64,000 nucleotides of DNA, taken from NCBI GenBank assembly GCA_963781705.1, contig CAWAGP010000001.1:310001-374000 (forward strand). The letters are read 5' to 3'. This DNA is from JALYGJ01 sp963781705. GTDB lineage: Bacteria > Chloroflexota > Limnocylindria > Limnocylindrales > CSP1-4. The translations under genes were made by a program, and so were the position numbers. The stretch's first letter is position 1. Each line of letters starts with the position of its first letter. The notes beneath the pieces were generated by a model. It had not been told where the DNA came from. It searched no databases and was given only the letters and a program-made list of their open reading frames with translations. Positions 25,129 to 31,839 of the stretch are shown one piece after another.

Positions 25129-26077
25129 ATGCGCGGGATCCGCATGATGCTCGTCGCACTGCTCGCGACTGCCTGTGCTGCCGTACCAGCGATAACTCCC
25201 GTGCCACCGACTCCCGTTGCCACTGCCGGACCGACCGCCGAGCCAACGCCCACGTTGAGCCCGACTCCGACCGCCGACGTCGACACCAGCGCCGACAGCC
25301 AGCGCGACCGCCATCGCCACCCTCCAGCCGTCCACGGCGCCCAGTTCGGCCGTGGCGCCGATTGCCGTCTTCATCGTCGGACCGACCGAGGACCTGACCG
25401 ACAGCTACCTGGCCGCGGCCGAAACGATGGCCCAACGGGCCGAGTCGGCGGGCATGGACGTGCGCCGCGTGTTCTTCCCCCACGCGACATGGGAGAACGT
25501 GCTCGCCAACATCCAGGGCGCCAGCCTGGTGGCGTACTTCGGCCATGGCTCCGGCTGGCCCAGCCCGGGCGCGACCAGGTTGACCGAGAGCACTCAGGAC
25601 GGGATGGGCCTCAACGCGTATGACGGCAGCGGACCGGCCGAGCTCACGTACTACGGCGCGACCCCGATCAGGCAGGACATCCGCCTCGCGCCGCACGCGC
25701 TGGTGTTCGTGCAGAACGCCTGCTACACCGCCGGCAACGGTGAATTGGGCACGCCCATCCCATCGGCGGACCTGGCCCGAGAGCGGGTCGACAATTTCGC
25801 CAGCGGCTGGCTCGCAGTCGGCGCCGGCGCGGTGTTCGCCCTCCAGTGGGGCACGCGCGTGAACTACCCCGAAGAGTTGATGACCACCGACTCGAACGTC
25901 GACGCGCTGTTCATGAACCCGCGCGAGTACGTCGGCTGGAACGACCTCTACTTCAATTCCGTGCGCACGCCCGGTGCGGTCAACCACCTCGACCCCGATC
26001 CCAACCTGGGTTTCCTGAGGGCAGTCACGGGCGACCTGGCGATGACGACGGCCAGCTGGCGCTCAGGCGCCGGCTAG
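25129..26077 (+). pseudogene. lipoprotein with possible caspase-like His/Cys dyad, one frameshift
   Basis: The first frame from ATG 25129 gives a lipoprotein signal peptide (MRGIRMMLVALLATACAAVP) and a Thr/Pro linker (TPTPTLSPTPT). At about 25260-25280 one extra base shifts into the frame PPTSTPAPTASATAIATLQP, which continues without a break to 26077. The 240-residue domain has VAPIAVFIVGPTEDL, LVAYFGHGSGWPSP (His at 25544-25546) and HALVFVQNACYTAGNGE (Cys at 25721-25723). A His-Gly at the end of one strand and an Ala-Cys at the end of the next is the arrangement of caspase-fold peptidases (gingipain, CHAT). This is inference from pattern only; the protein would be outside the membrane. Confidence 0.55.
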
Positions 26078-26112
26078 AGCAGGCCTGCGCCCGTGCTGTG
26101 CAGGCTCGTTGT

Positions 26113-26129
26113 ATAGCACCAGGTGCTAT
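26113..26129. promoter_or_regulatory. 17-bp perfect palindrome, operator of the PIN/RHH-UDG module
   Basis: ATAGCACC-A-GGTGCTAT is perfect and lies 7 bp upstream of the -10 TAGACT. A repressor here would overlap the -35 region. The RHH domain of the downstream fusion protein is the natural candidate to bind it. Confidence 0.55.
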
Positions 26130-26136
26130 CAGATGC

Positions 26137-26142
26137 TAGACT
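26137..26142 (+). promoter_or_regulatory. leaderless-type -10 (TAGACT) of the PIN toxin gene
   Basis: TAGACT-ACAGTC-GTG 26149 obeys the TANNNT-N6-start rule. Confidence 0.5.
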
Positions 26143-26148
26143 ACAGTC

Positions 26149-26653
26149 GTGCTGGTCGACGCGAGCCCGCTCATATACCTCGCCAAGATCAACGCACTGG
26201 ACGTTTTCGAATCGCGTGGCCATGACCCGCTGATTACTCCAGAGGTGGAAAAGGAAACTGCCCGACCAGGACTCGCATACGAGCATCCCGACGCGCTGGT
26301 CATCGCCGAAGCACTTCGATCTGGCGTGCTGACACGAACGCGACTGACCGCGGCCGGAGCAGGCGGCGGCCGACCGGCTGATGGCAGATGCGGGTGGTAT
26401 CGCTCGGGGCGAGGCTGAAGTCCTCGCCGCGGCCGTGTCGAGAAACGAACCTGCCCTCCTCTTCGAGCGACAGGCCGTCCGCCTGGGCCAGTCGTTGGGG
26501 CTCGACGTCTGGTCGCCGGTCCGCTTGCTCTTCGCCGGAACCGCGGATCCGGCGCAGCTCACCCAGCGCATGAGACGGCTCGCGGCGCTGGTCCAGATGC
26601 GGTTCGAGGACGTGCAGAAACTGATCCAACTTATCGAGGAACCCCGGCAATGA
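26149..26653 (+). pseudogene. DUF3368-like PIN-domain toxin, one frameshift
   Basis: About 168 codons. Frame one (GTG 26149) gives MLVDASPLIYLAKINALDVF, then PLITPEVEKET and ALRSGVLTRTRLTA. At 26350-26357 one extra base moves to the frame EQAAADRLMADAGGIARGEA, EVLAAAVSRNEPALLFERQA and the helical tail to TGA 26653. First Asp, the Glu after PEV and the GEAE cluster of the PIN site are present; the last acidic position reads FERQAVR instead of the usual Asp. The DUF3368 subfamily normally pairs with UPF0175 antitoxins, which fits the next gene, although here the toxin comes first. Whether the shift is real is open. Confidence 0.65.
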
Positions 26654-27507
26654 TCGAACGACAGCAGGTGAACCTACGGCTCGAACGTGAGCTGGTGGAG
26701 CAGCTCGACGATCTGGCGCGAGCGGAACACGTTGATCGGACGGAAGTAGCCCGGCGCATCCTCGTCGAGGGTGTCGCCGAGGCACGCATCGACCGTTCGC
26801 TGCGGGACTATGCGGCCGGCCGGGTGACGGCGTGGCGCGCCGCCGGCGATGCCGGTGTGTCGCTCTACGAGATGCTCGATCGGATACGCGAGCGCGGGAT
26901 CCCCTACGAGCTGGATCCCGACGAGCTGGCCCGCCTGGGCGGGCAGCCGGCACGGACCGGCCGAACTGCGCAGGTCGCCGAGCAGGCCGCCGACTACAAC
27001 TCGGACGCCGACGCGGGCATCGATCGCCTGCGCGAGCGGTACCGGCCCGGGCAGCTGAGGACGCTCTTCGTCGGCGAGTCATCGCCGGCCCAGGGAAGCC
27101 ATTTCTATCGCGCGAACTCGCGGCTGTTCCGCGCGACGCGCGCGGCGTACGCGGACGCGCTGGGGGAATCGGCGGTGCCGTCGGGCGAGGCGTTCCTGCG
27201 CTACTTCGCCGACCAGGGCGCGTGGTTGGTCGACTTGGCCGACCATCCGGTCAACCAGCTTTCTGATGCCCAACGCAGGCAGGCAGTCGAGGCTGGAATC
27301 CCGGGCCTGGCGAAAACGATCGAGCAGGAGCACCCACAGACGATCGTCACGGTCAAACGGGACATCGGCGATGCCGTCCGCCGCGCCGCAGAGCTCGCCC
27401 GGTCAGACGCGCAGTTGCTGGTCCTGCCCTTCCCCGTCCGCCAGTGGGCGCCGGTCTACGTCCGAGAAACTGGCTGCCCTCATCCGAAGATAAGCAGAAC
27501 CATCTAG
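26650..27507 (+). CDS. RHH/UPF0175-type antitoxin fused to a uracil-DNA-glycosylase-like domain
   Basis: 285 aa, overlapping the PIN gene by 4 bp. Residues 1-45 (VNLRLERELVEQLDDLARAE, then RTEVARRILVEG) are a ribbon-helix-helix DNA-binding unit. Residues 46-95 (SLRDYAAGRVTAWRAAGDAG, then YEMLDRIRERGIPYELDPDE) match the tail of UPF0175 antitoxins. Residues about 137-275 start with RTLFVGESSP and AQGSHFYRANSRLFRATRAA and end with LLVLPFPVRQWAPVY, resembling small members of the uracil-DNA glycosylase superfamily (GE-x-P motif, F-Y-x-x-N-S segment). No stop or frameshift separates the parts. It may be an antitoxin with an added nucleobase- or nucleotide-binding domain. The fold of the C-terminal part is inferred by eye. 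Confidence 0.65.
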   Translation: MIERQQVNLRLERELVEQLDDLARAEHVDRTEVARRILVEGVAEARIDRSLRDYAAGRVTAWRAAGDAGVSLYEMLDRIRERGIPYELDPDELARLGGQPARTGRTAQVAEQAADYNSDADAGIDRLRERYRPGQLRTLFVGESSPAQGSHFYRANSRLFRATRAAYADALGESAVPSGEAFLRYFADQGAWLVDLADHPVNQLSDAQRRQAVEAGIPGLAKTIEQEHPQTIVTVKRDIGDAVRRAAELARSDAQLLVLPFPVRQWAPVYVRETGCPHPKISRTI

Positions 27508-27519
27508 CTTGCTGGATGG
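27500..27519. promoter_or_regulatory. inverted repeat before the RHH/RelE module
   Basis: CCATCTAGC-TT-GCTGGATGG has nine-base arms with one mismatch and directly abuts the -10 TAGGAT. The GGATGG half-site is repeated farther downstream up to the start codon. It is the probable operator of the RHH antitoxin. Confidence 0.5.
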
Positions 27520-27525
27520 TAGGAT
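27520..27525 (+). promoter_or_regulatory. leaderless-type -10 (TAGGAT) of the RHH antitoxin
   Basis: TAGGAT-GGCTGG-ATG 27532 fits the TANNNT-N6-start rule. Confidence 0.5.
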
Positions 27526-27531
27526 GGCTGG

Positions 27532-27795
27532 ATGAAGGTCACCATCGCGTTGAGCGACGACGAGCTGTACCGCGCCGTCCGCGTGCGCGCGGCACAGACC
27601 GGCCGCCAGATCCGCGACATCGTGGAGGAAGCGCTCGAGATGTGGCTGACCGCGCAGGAAGACACCGAGGACGTCGCGGCCGCGAAGGAAGCCCTGGCCG
27701 AGTACGACGCCACCGGCGGAGTTGACGCGGAAGCCTTCTTCGCCCGGATGGTGGCGGAGGGTCGGGTCGGCTACGAGACGAAGCCGGGGCGATGA
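27532..27795 (+). CDS. ribbon-helix-helix antitoxin
   Basis: 87 aa. MKVTIALSDDELYRAVRVRA then QTGRQIRDIVEEALEMWL is a clear RHH (Arc/CopG-type) domain. The acidic C-terminal half (AAAKEALAEYDATGGVDAEA) wraps the toxin. The gene lies 6 bp before a RelE-like toxin. It has its own operator and leaderless promoter. Confidence 0.85.
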   Translation: MKVTIALSDDELYRAVRVRAAQTGRQIRDIVEEALEMWLTAQEDTEDVAAAKEALAEYDATGGVDAEAFFARMVAEGRVGYETKPGR

Positions 27796-27801
27796 GTCGA
27801 G

Positions 27802-28083
27802 GTGTCGTACCGGGTCATCCTGTCGCCCGCAGCCGTGCGTCAGCTCGGCCGGCTCAGGGGCATCAACCAGGTCGCCCTGAGCGGCGTGATCCGCGCCCTC
27901 GCTGACGAGCCACGACCGCCTGGCGCGGTGAGGCTGACCGGACTTCGGAACGTGTGGCGGGTGCGAGTTCGCGTGGACGGCAAACCGTGGCGAGTCATCT
28001 ACCGACTCGACGAGGCGCAGCGCGAGATCGTGGTCGCTCGCGTAGTCCGTCGTGACGAGGGAACATACCGCAGCGTCAGGTAG
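27802..28083 (+). CDS. relE: RelE/ParE-family toxin
   Basis: 93 aa from GTG 27802. YRVILSPAAVRQLGRLRGIN, ALADEPRPPGAVRLTGLRNV, WRVRVRVDGKPWRVIYRLDE and VVARVVRRDEGTYR match the RelE toxin fold, with the central RVRV-type strand and the C-terminal Arg/Tyr that act on RNA in RelE. The partner is the RHH antitoxin just upstream. Confidence 0.87.
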   Translation: MSYRVILSPAAVRQLGRLRGINQVALSGVIRALADEPRPPGAVRLTGLRNVWRVRVRVDGKPWRVIYRLDEAQREIVVARVVRRDEGTYRSVR

Positions 28084-28086
28084 GGC

Positions 28087-28092
28087 TATGCT
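28087..28092 (+). promoter_or_regulatory. leaderless-type -10 (TATGCT) of the ferritin gene
   Basis: TATGCT-CGGCGC-ATG 28099. The element begins 3 bp after the relE stop, so ferritin has its own promoter despite the short gap. Confidence 0.5.
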
Positions 28093-28098
28093 CGGCGC

Positions 28099-28575
28099 AT
28101 GATCTCCGAACGACTCAGCCGCATGCTCGTCGAGCAGGTCGGCTCCGAACTAGGCGCCCACCAGTTCTACCGCGCCATCGGCATCTACTTCGACCGCCAG
28201 AGCCTCAAGCGCTGGGCGAAGCTGTGGTACGACCAGTCCGTCGAAGAGGCCGGCCATGCGGCCAAGATCATGGACTTCCTGATCGACAACGAGGTCGACT
28301 ACGACCTGCCGGCGCTGAAGGTGGCCTCGACCAAGTTCGCGTCCGCGGCCGCGGCCATCCAGGCTGCGCTCGACGCCGAGCACGCGGTGACCCAGCAGTT
28401 CGCGGCGATGGCCAAGGCGGCGCTTGAAGAGGGCGACGACCGCGCGCACCAGTTCGTGCAGTGGTTCATCGAGGAGCAGGTCGAGGAAGAGCGCAAGGCC
28501 CAGGCGCTGCTCGACCTGGTCAACAGCGGCCTCAACCTCTTCCAGGCGGAGCCACTCCTCGACAAGTTCGAGTAG
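28099..28575 (+). CDS. ferritin (FtnA-type iron storage protein)
   Basis: 158 aa four-helix bundle. ERLSRMLVEQVGSELGAHQF has the first di-iron Glu, YDQSVEEAGHAAKIMDFLID the E-x-x-H pair, and FVQWFIEEQVEEERKAQALL the last helix with its acidic ligands. It should oxidise Fe(II) and store iron as a 24-subunit shell in the cytoplasm. Length and motifs fit the non-haem bacterial ferritin family. It is flanked by toxin-antitoxin modules but independent of them. Confidence 0.9.
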   Translation: MISERLSRMLVEQVGSELGAHQFYRAIGIYFDRQSLKRWAKLWYDQSVEEAGHAAKIMDFLIDNEVDYDLPALKVASTKFASAAAAIQAALDAEHAVTQQFAAMAKAALEEGDDRAHQFVQWFIEEQVEEERKAQALLDLVNSGLNLFQAEPLLDKFE

Positions 28576-28587
28576 GTCGCGGCTGGA

Positions 28588-29040
28588 TCAGTCCAACTCG
28601 TCGAGGTAGACCACGTCCAGGCGGGGCGTGGTCTTGATACGGCGGTCGTTGGTCACGAACGCGGTCGCGCCGGCGTGGCGCGCAGAGACCAGATGGATCG
28701 CGTCTGCCAGCGATAGCGAACCGTCGCCGCGCAGCACCGCCGCGTCGACCGCGACGTCCGCCGACAGCGGCACCAGGCGCACGTTCTCGAGCGAGCCCAA
28801 TTCGTCGGCATAGCGCTCGACGAGTGCCGGTTCGCCTGCGGCCGCCGGCCCGCTGCAGATCTCGGCCACGGCCAGCGTTGCCAGCACGCCCTCGGCACGG
28901 CCGTCAGCGATAGCGTCGAGCAGCACGGCGGCCGTGTCGGCGAGGCTGCCGCTGCCCTCGAGCAGGTAGATGAGCACGTTGCTGTCGATGCCGACCCGCT
29001 TGTGCCGCTCGAAGAGCGCCAAGCGCCGGGGTTCGGTCAC
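28588..29040 (-). CDS. vapC: PIN-domain toxin (VapC-like)
   Basis: 150 aa from GTG 29040, which overlaps the AbrB antitoxin stop (GTGA); the longer frame is unsupported. RVGIDSNVLIYLLEGSGSLA contains the first Asp, LATLAVAEICSGP the Glu, GSLSLADAIHLVSARHAGAT the third acidic residue and TAFVTNDRRI the fourth. The PIN RNase site is complete. Pairs with the AbrB-type antitoxin upstream. Confidence 0.87.
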   Translation of the reverse strand: MTEPRRLALFERHKRVGIDSNVLIYLLEGSGSLADTAAVLLDAIADGRAEGVLATLAVAEICSGPAAAGEPALVERYADELGSLENVRLVPLSADVAVDAAVLRGDGSLSLADAIHLVSARHAGATAFVTNDRRIKTTPRLDVVYLDELD

Positions 29041-29279
29041 GCGAGCCGGTCCGATGCCTCGCGCAGCTGGCGGACATGGCCGACCGGGTCGCGTCCCTGC
29101 CACACGTGGCGGCCCAGCCCACGCAACCGGTCGGATGGTTTTGGCGCGCGCAGCCGTAGCACGAGCGCGTCGTCGGTGACCTCGACCGTGAGCCGGTCGC
29201 CGGGCTCGATGCCCAGCCTGCGGCGCGCCTCGCTAGGCACCGCGATCTGGTTCTTGGTGCTGACCTTCACGCTTAGCAT
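29037..29279 (-). CDS. AbrB/MazE-family antitoxin
   Basis: 80 aa. VKVSTKNQIAVPSEARRRLG followed by EPGDRLTVEVTDDALVLRLR is a classic AbrB swapped-hairpin DNA-binding domain. The C-terminal RLRGLGRHVWQGRDPVGHVR binds the toxin. The start ATG 29279 lies inside a 33-bp palindrome and 6 nt after a TATGAT -10. Confidence 0.88.
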   Translation of the reverse strand: MLSVKVSTKNQIAVPSEARRRLGIEPGDRLTVEVTDDALVLRLRAPKPSDRLRGLGRHVWQGRDPVGHVRQLREASDRLA

Positions 29280-29300
29280 GATGCCATCATACTAAGTGTG
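29268..29300. promoter_or_regulatory. 33-bp palindromic operator over the AbrB antitoxin start
   Basis: CACGCTTAGCATGAT and ATCATACTAAGTGTG are 15-base arms with two mismatches around GCC. The element contains both the minus-strand -10 TATGAT (29286-29291) and the start codon (29277-29279). Antitoxin binding would block both transcription and, since the message is leaderless, cover its 5' end. Confidence 0.65.
29286..29291 (-). promoter_or_regulatory. leaderless-type -10 (TATGAT) of the AbrB antitoxin
   Basis: Minus strand TATGAT-GGCATC-ATG 29279 follows the TANNNT-N6-start rule and lies within one arm of the operator. Confidence 0.55.
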
Positions 29301-29648
29301 GTCGTGATCGGCCTCCGCGTTGGCGTGAACGCCGGGTAGCGCACCCTCGACGACACGGCCGCCGCGCACGACCGCCAGCGGCCGACGGCCACTCTCCACT
29401 CGCGGATCCGCGGCGAAGACGGCCAGGTCGGCGCGGCCGCCCACCTCGAGCAACCCGTCGCCCAGTGGCGCGACGAACGCGCCGCCAAGCTCGACGAAGT
29501 GCGAGTCGCCACGCGAGATGGCGCTGACATCGTCATCGGACCCCAGCGCAAGCACGATGTCTTCGGCCCATGCGACGGCCGACACGTCAGGCTGGCCGCC
29601 GCGGGGCACGACCGTGCCGCCGACCAGCACGGTGTACAGGTGCGTCAC
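29292..29648 (-). CDS. amidohydrolase-like composite domain without catalytic barrel
   Basis: 118 aa from GTG 29648, 20 bp behind the glutamate decarboxylase stop. LYTVLVGGTVVPRGGQPDVS, AVAWAEDIVLALGSDDDVSA and LGGAFVAPLGDG are the N-terminal beta-strands of amidohydrolase-superfamily enzymes. EVGGRADLAVFAADPRVESG and RPLAVVRGGRVVEGALPG are the C-terminal strands of the same beta-sandwich. The TIM barrel and its metal ligands, normally about 300 residues between these parts, are absent and no frameshift is needed. It could be a deletion product or a stand-alone small domain. It is probably co-transcribed with the decarboxylase. Confidence 0.6.
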   Translation of the reverse strand: MTHLYTVLVGGTVVPRGGQPDVSAVAWAEDIVLALGSDDDVSAISRGDSHFVELGGAFVAPLGDGLLEVGGRADLAVFAADPRVESGRRPLAVVRGGRVVEGALPGVHANAEADHDHT

Positions 29649-29668
29649 GTCCCGATCCGCGGCGTGGG

Positions 29669-31027
29669 CTAGTGGTGGAAGCCTCCTCCCGAGGCATGGT
29701 CGTGGACCGGCTCGGGCTGGCGCTCGAGGCGCGGCAGCTGGCGTTTCAGGTCGGCCACGAAGAGATCGGCGACGTCGTGCGAGAAGCCGCGCTTGACCAC
29801 CACGCGCAGGACCGCCAGGTCTTGGCGGTTCTCCGGGAAGGTGTAGGCCGGCACCAGCCAGCCGCGCTCGCGCACCGCGTTTGAAACGTCGAAGACCGTG
29901 TAGTTGTCGATGCTGTCCTTGAGCTTGAAGGCGAACACCGGCAATTCGTCGCCGCGCGTGACCAGCTCGAACGGGCCGAGCTTGGCGATCTCGTCGGCCA
30001 GGTGCGTGGCCACGTCGCGCGCATAGCCCTGCACCCGCTTGTAGCCCTCGAAACCAAGCCGCACGAAGTTGTAGTACTGGGCCACGATCTGGCCGCCCGG
30101 CCGCGAGAAGTTGAGGGCGAAGGTGGGCATCACGTCGCCCAGGTAGTTGACGTGGAAGATCAGTTCGTCGGGCAGCGCCTCGACATCGCGCCAGATGATC
30201 CAGCCGACGCCCGGGTAGACCAGTCCGTACTTGTGCCCCGACGCGTTGATCGACGCCACGCGCGGCAATTGGAAATCCCACTCCAGGTCCGGATCGATGA
30301 ACGGCGCGACGAAGCCGCCCGACGCGCCGTCGACGTGGACCGGCACGTTCAAGCCGGTCTTCTCCTGGAGCGCGTCGAGCGCGGCGCAGATCTCCTTGAC
30401 CGGCTCGTACGAGCCGTCATAGGTCGAGCCGAGCACGGCGACGACGCCGATCGTGTTCTCGTCGCAGCGCTTGGCCGCCTCCTCACCGGTCAGGTGGAGG
30501 CGGTCACCCTCGACCGGGACGAGGCGCGCCTCGACGTCCCAGTAATTGGCGAACTTCTCCCAGCACACCTGCACGTTGGCGCCCATGACGATGTTCGGTT
30601 TGCCCGACCCGCCACGCTTCTGCCAGCGCCGCTTGAGCGCCAGCCCACCGAGCATCGCCGCCTCGCTCGAGCCGGTCGTCGAGCAACCCGGCGCCTCATC
30701 CGGTTCAGGCGCGTGCCAGAGCCGGCTGATCATGTCGACGCAGCGCATCTCCAGCTCGGCCGTCTGCGGGTACTCGTCCTTATCGATCATGTTCTTGTCG
30801 AACGTCTCGTTCATCAGCCGCTCGGCCTGCGGCTCCATCCACGTGCTGACGAACGTCGCCAGGTTCAGGCGCGCGTTGCCGTCGAGCATCAGTTCGTCGT
30901 GGACGATCTGGTAGGCGACGTCCGCGCTCGTCTCCGTGGCCGGCAACTGGTGGCGCGGCACACGGCCGACCTCGGTGAAGATGTCGCCGCTTGTGCGGCG
31001 CGGACGCTTGGGATGCTTCAGGGCCAT
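29669..31027 (-). CDS. gadB: glutamate decarboxylase (PLP-dependent)
   Basis: 452 aa, full length. It converts glutamate to GABA and CO2. The PLP lysine lies in INASGHKYGLVYPGVGWIIW; VDGASGGFVAPFIDP carries the cofactor-contacting Asp, and GCSTTGSSEAAMLGGLALKR and PVHVDGASGG are further group II decarboxylase motifs. The C-terminus lacks the His-rich pH switch seen in E. coli but ends in HDHASGGGFHH. ATG 31027 follows GAGGAG. No GABA antiporter gene is nearby, but a GABA-transaminase-like gene lies about 10 kb away. Confidence 0.93.
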   Translation of the reverse strand: MALKHPKRPRRTSGDIFTEVGRVPRHQLPATETSADVAYQIVHDELMLDGNARLNLATFVSTWMEPQAERLMNETFDKNMIDKDEYPQTAELEMRCVDMISRLWHAPEPDEAPGCSTTGSSEAAMLGGLALKRRWQKRGGSGKPNIVMGANVQVCWEKFANYWDVEARLVPVEGDRLHLTGEEAAKRCDENTIGVVAVLGSTYDGSYEPVKEICAALDALQEKTGLNVPVHVDGASGGFVAPFIDPDLEWDFQLPRVASINASGHKYGLVYPGVGWIIWRDVEALPDELIFHVNYLGDVMPTFALNFSRPGGQIVAQYYNFVRLGFEGYKRVQGYARDVATHLADEIAKLGPFELVTRGDELPVFAFKLKDSIDNYTVFDVSNAVRERGWLVPAYTFPENRQDLAVLRVVVKRGFSHDVADLFVADLKRQLPRLERQPEPVHDHASGGGFHH

Positions 31028-31143
31028 CGCTCGCTCCTCGTCAGAGTGCCGTCACGTTGCGGGCTGCGCGCCAGTCACGTCGAAAGGCTACATACTGGAC
31101 ATGATGGTGCGCACGGGCCGTACCCACTAGAGTGAGGAGCGGT

Positions 31144-31401
31144 ATGGCCAAACACTCAAAGTTCGAACGCGCCAAGCGCGTCCAGCAGAGCGAGGCCGTG
31201 GCGCGCATCGAGGCTGCCTGGCAGCAGAGCGTGCCCGCGGCGCGGGCCAAGGAGTTCGCCCAGTCGGTAGCCGACGCACAGGCGCGCGGACCGCTCGCCC
31301 CGCCACCGGACATGGCCCCCGGCACGGCCCCCAATCCGCCGCGGCCGGGCCGCGAACCCAAGCCCAAGAAGGAACCACAACGGTCGCGCCGCAAGTGGTA
31401 G
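31144..31401 (+). CDS. small basic hypothetical protein
   Basis: 85 aa from ATG 31144, with GAGGAG four bases upstream; TAGAGT (31128-31133) is a possible -10. The N-terminal half is a charged helix (KFERAKRVQQSEAVARIEAA), the C-terminal half is Pro-rich and ends in Lys/Arg (REPKPKKEPQRSRRKW). It is probably a nucleic-acid- or ribosome-associated protein; not recognised. Confidence 0.5.
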   Translation: MAKHSKFERAKRVQQSEAVARIEAAWQQSVPAARAKEFAQSVADAQARGPLAPPPDMAPGTAPNPPRPGREPKPKKEPQRSRRKW

Positions 31402-31441
31402 GCGCCGGGCATCGGCGCCGCCGGCAGGGGGCCGTTGACCG

Positions 31442-31813
31442 ATGACCAAGCGCAAGAAGCCTTTCTACCCGCAATCGCGGCCGACCAGGCGACCGGCCCC
31501 GGCCGGTACGGAGGCGTTACCGGAGCGTCCCAACCTGGCCACCATCAACCTGCAGGCGGGCGCCGGTCGTGCCGGTTTCGCGGTCGGCGACCGGGTGCGC
31601 ATCGAGGGCGGGGGCACGTACTCGGGCGAAATCGCGACCATCGAGCGGCTCAGTGCCGGCGTCATCCCTTCCGCCCTGGTGCGGACCGAGGGTGGCGGCA
31701 CGCGCCAGGTGCGCACGATCGACCTGGTGCCGGCCAAGGCAGAGCCCAAGGTCGAGGCCAAGGCAGAGCCCAACGTCGAGGCCACGGTCGAGGCCAAGCC
31801 GGCGCAGGAGTAA
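31442..31813 (+). CDS. KOW/SH3-like small protein with acidic repeat tail
   Basis: 123 aa. The middle (AGFAVGDRVRIEGGGTYSGE, then IATIERLSAGVIPSALVRTE) looks like a KOW/SH3-type beta-barrel motif. The tail holds tandem repeats of the type KVEAKAEP / NVEATVEAK. The N-terminus is basic (MTKRKKPFYPQSRPTRRP). Likely an RNA- or ribosome-binding protein, but this is inference. Lies 40 bp after the previous small gene. Confidence 0.5.
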   Translation: MTKRKKPFYPQSRPTRRPAPAGTEALPERPNLATINLQAGAGRAGFAVGDRVRIEGGGTYSGEIATIERLSAGVIPSALVRTEGGGTRQVRTIDLVPAKAEPKVEAKAEPNVEATVEAKPAQE

Positions 31814-31827
31814 GACTGCCGAGCGGT

Positions 31828-31833
31828 TACGCT
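31828..31833 (+). promoter_or_regulatory. leaderless-type -10 (TACGCT) of a VOC gene
   Basis: TACGCT-GCGCGC-ATG 31840 fits the TANNNT-N6-start rule and fixes the start well inside a longer open frame. Confidence 0.5.
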
Positions 31834-31839
31834 GCGCGC

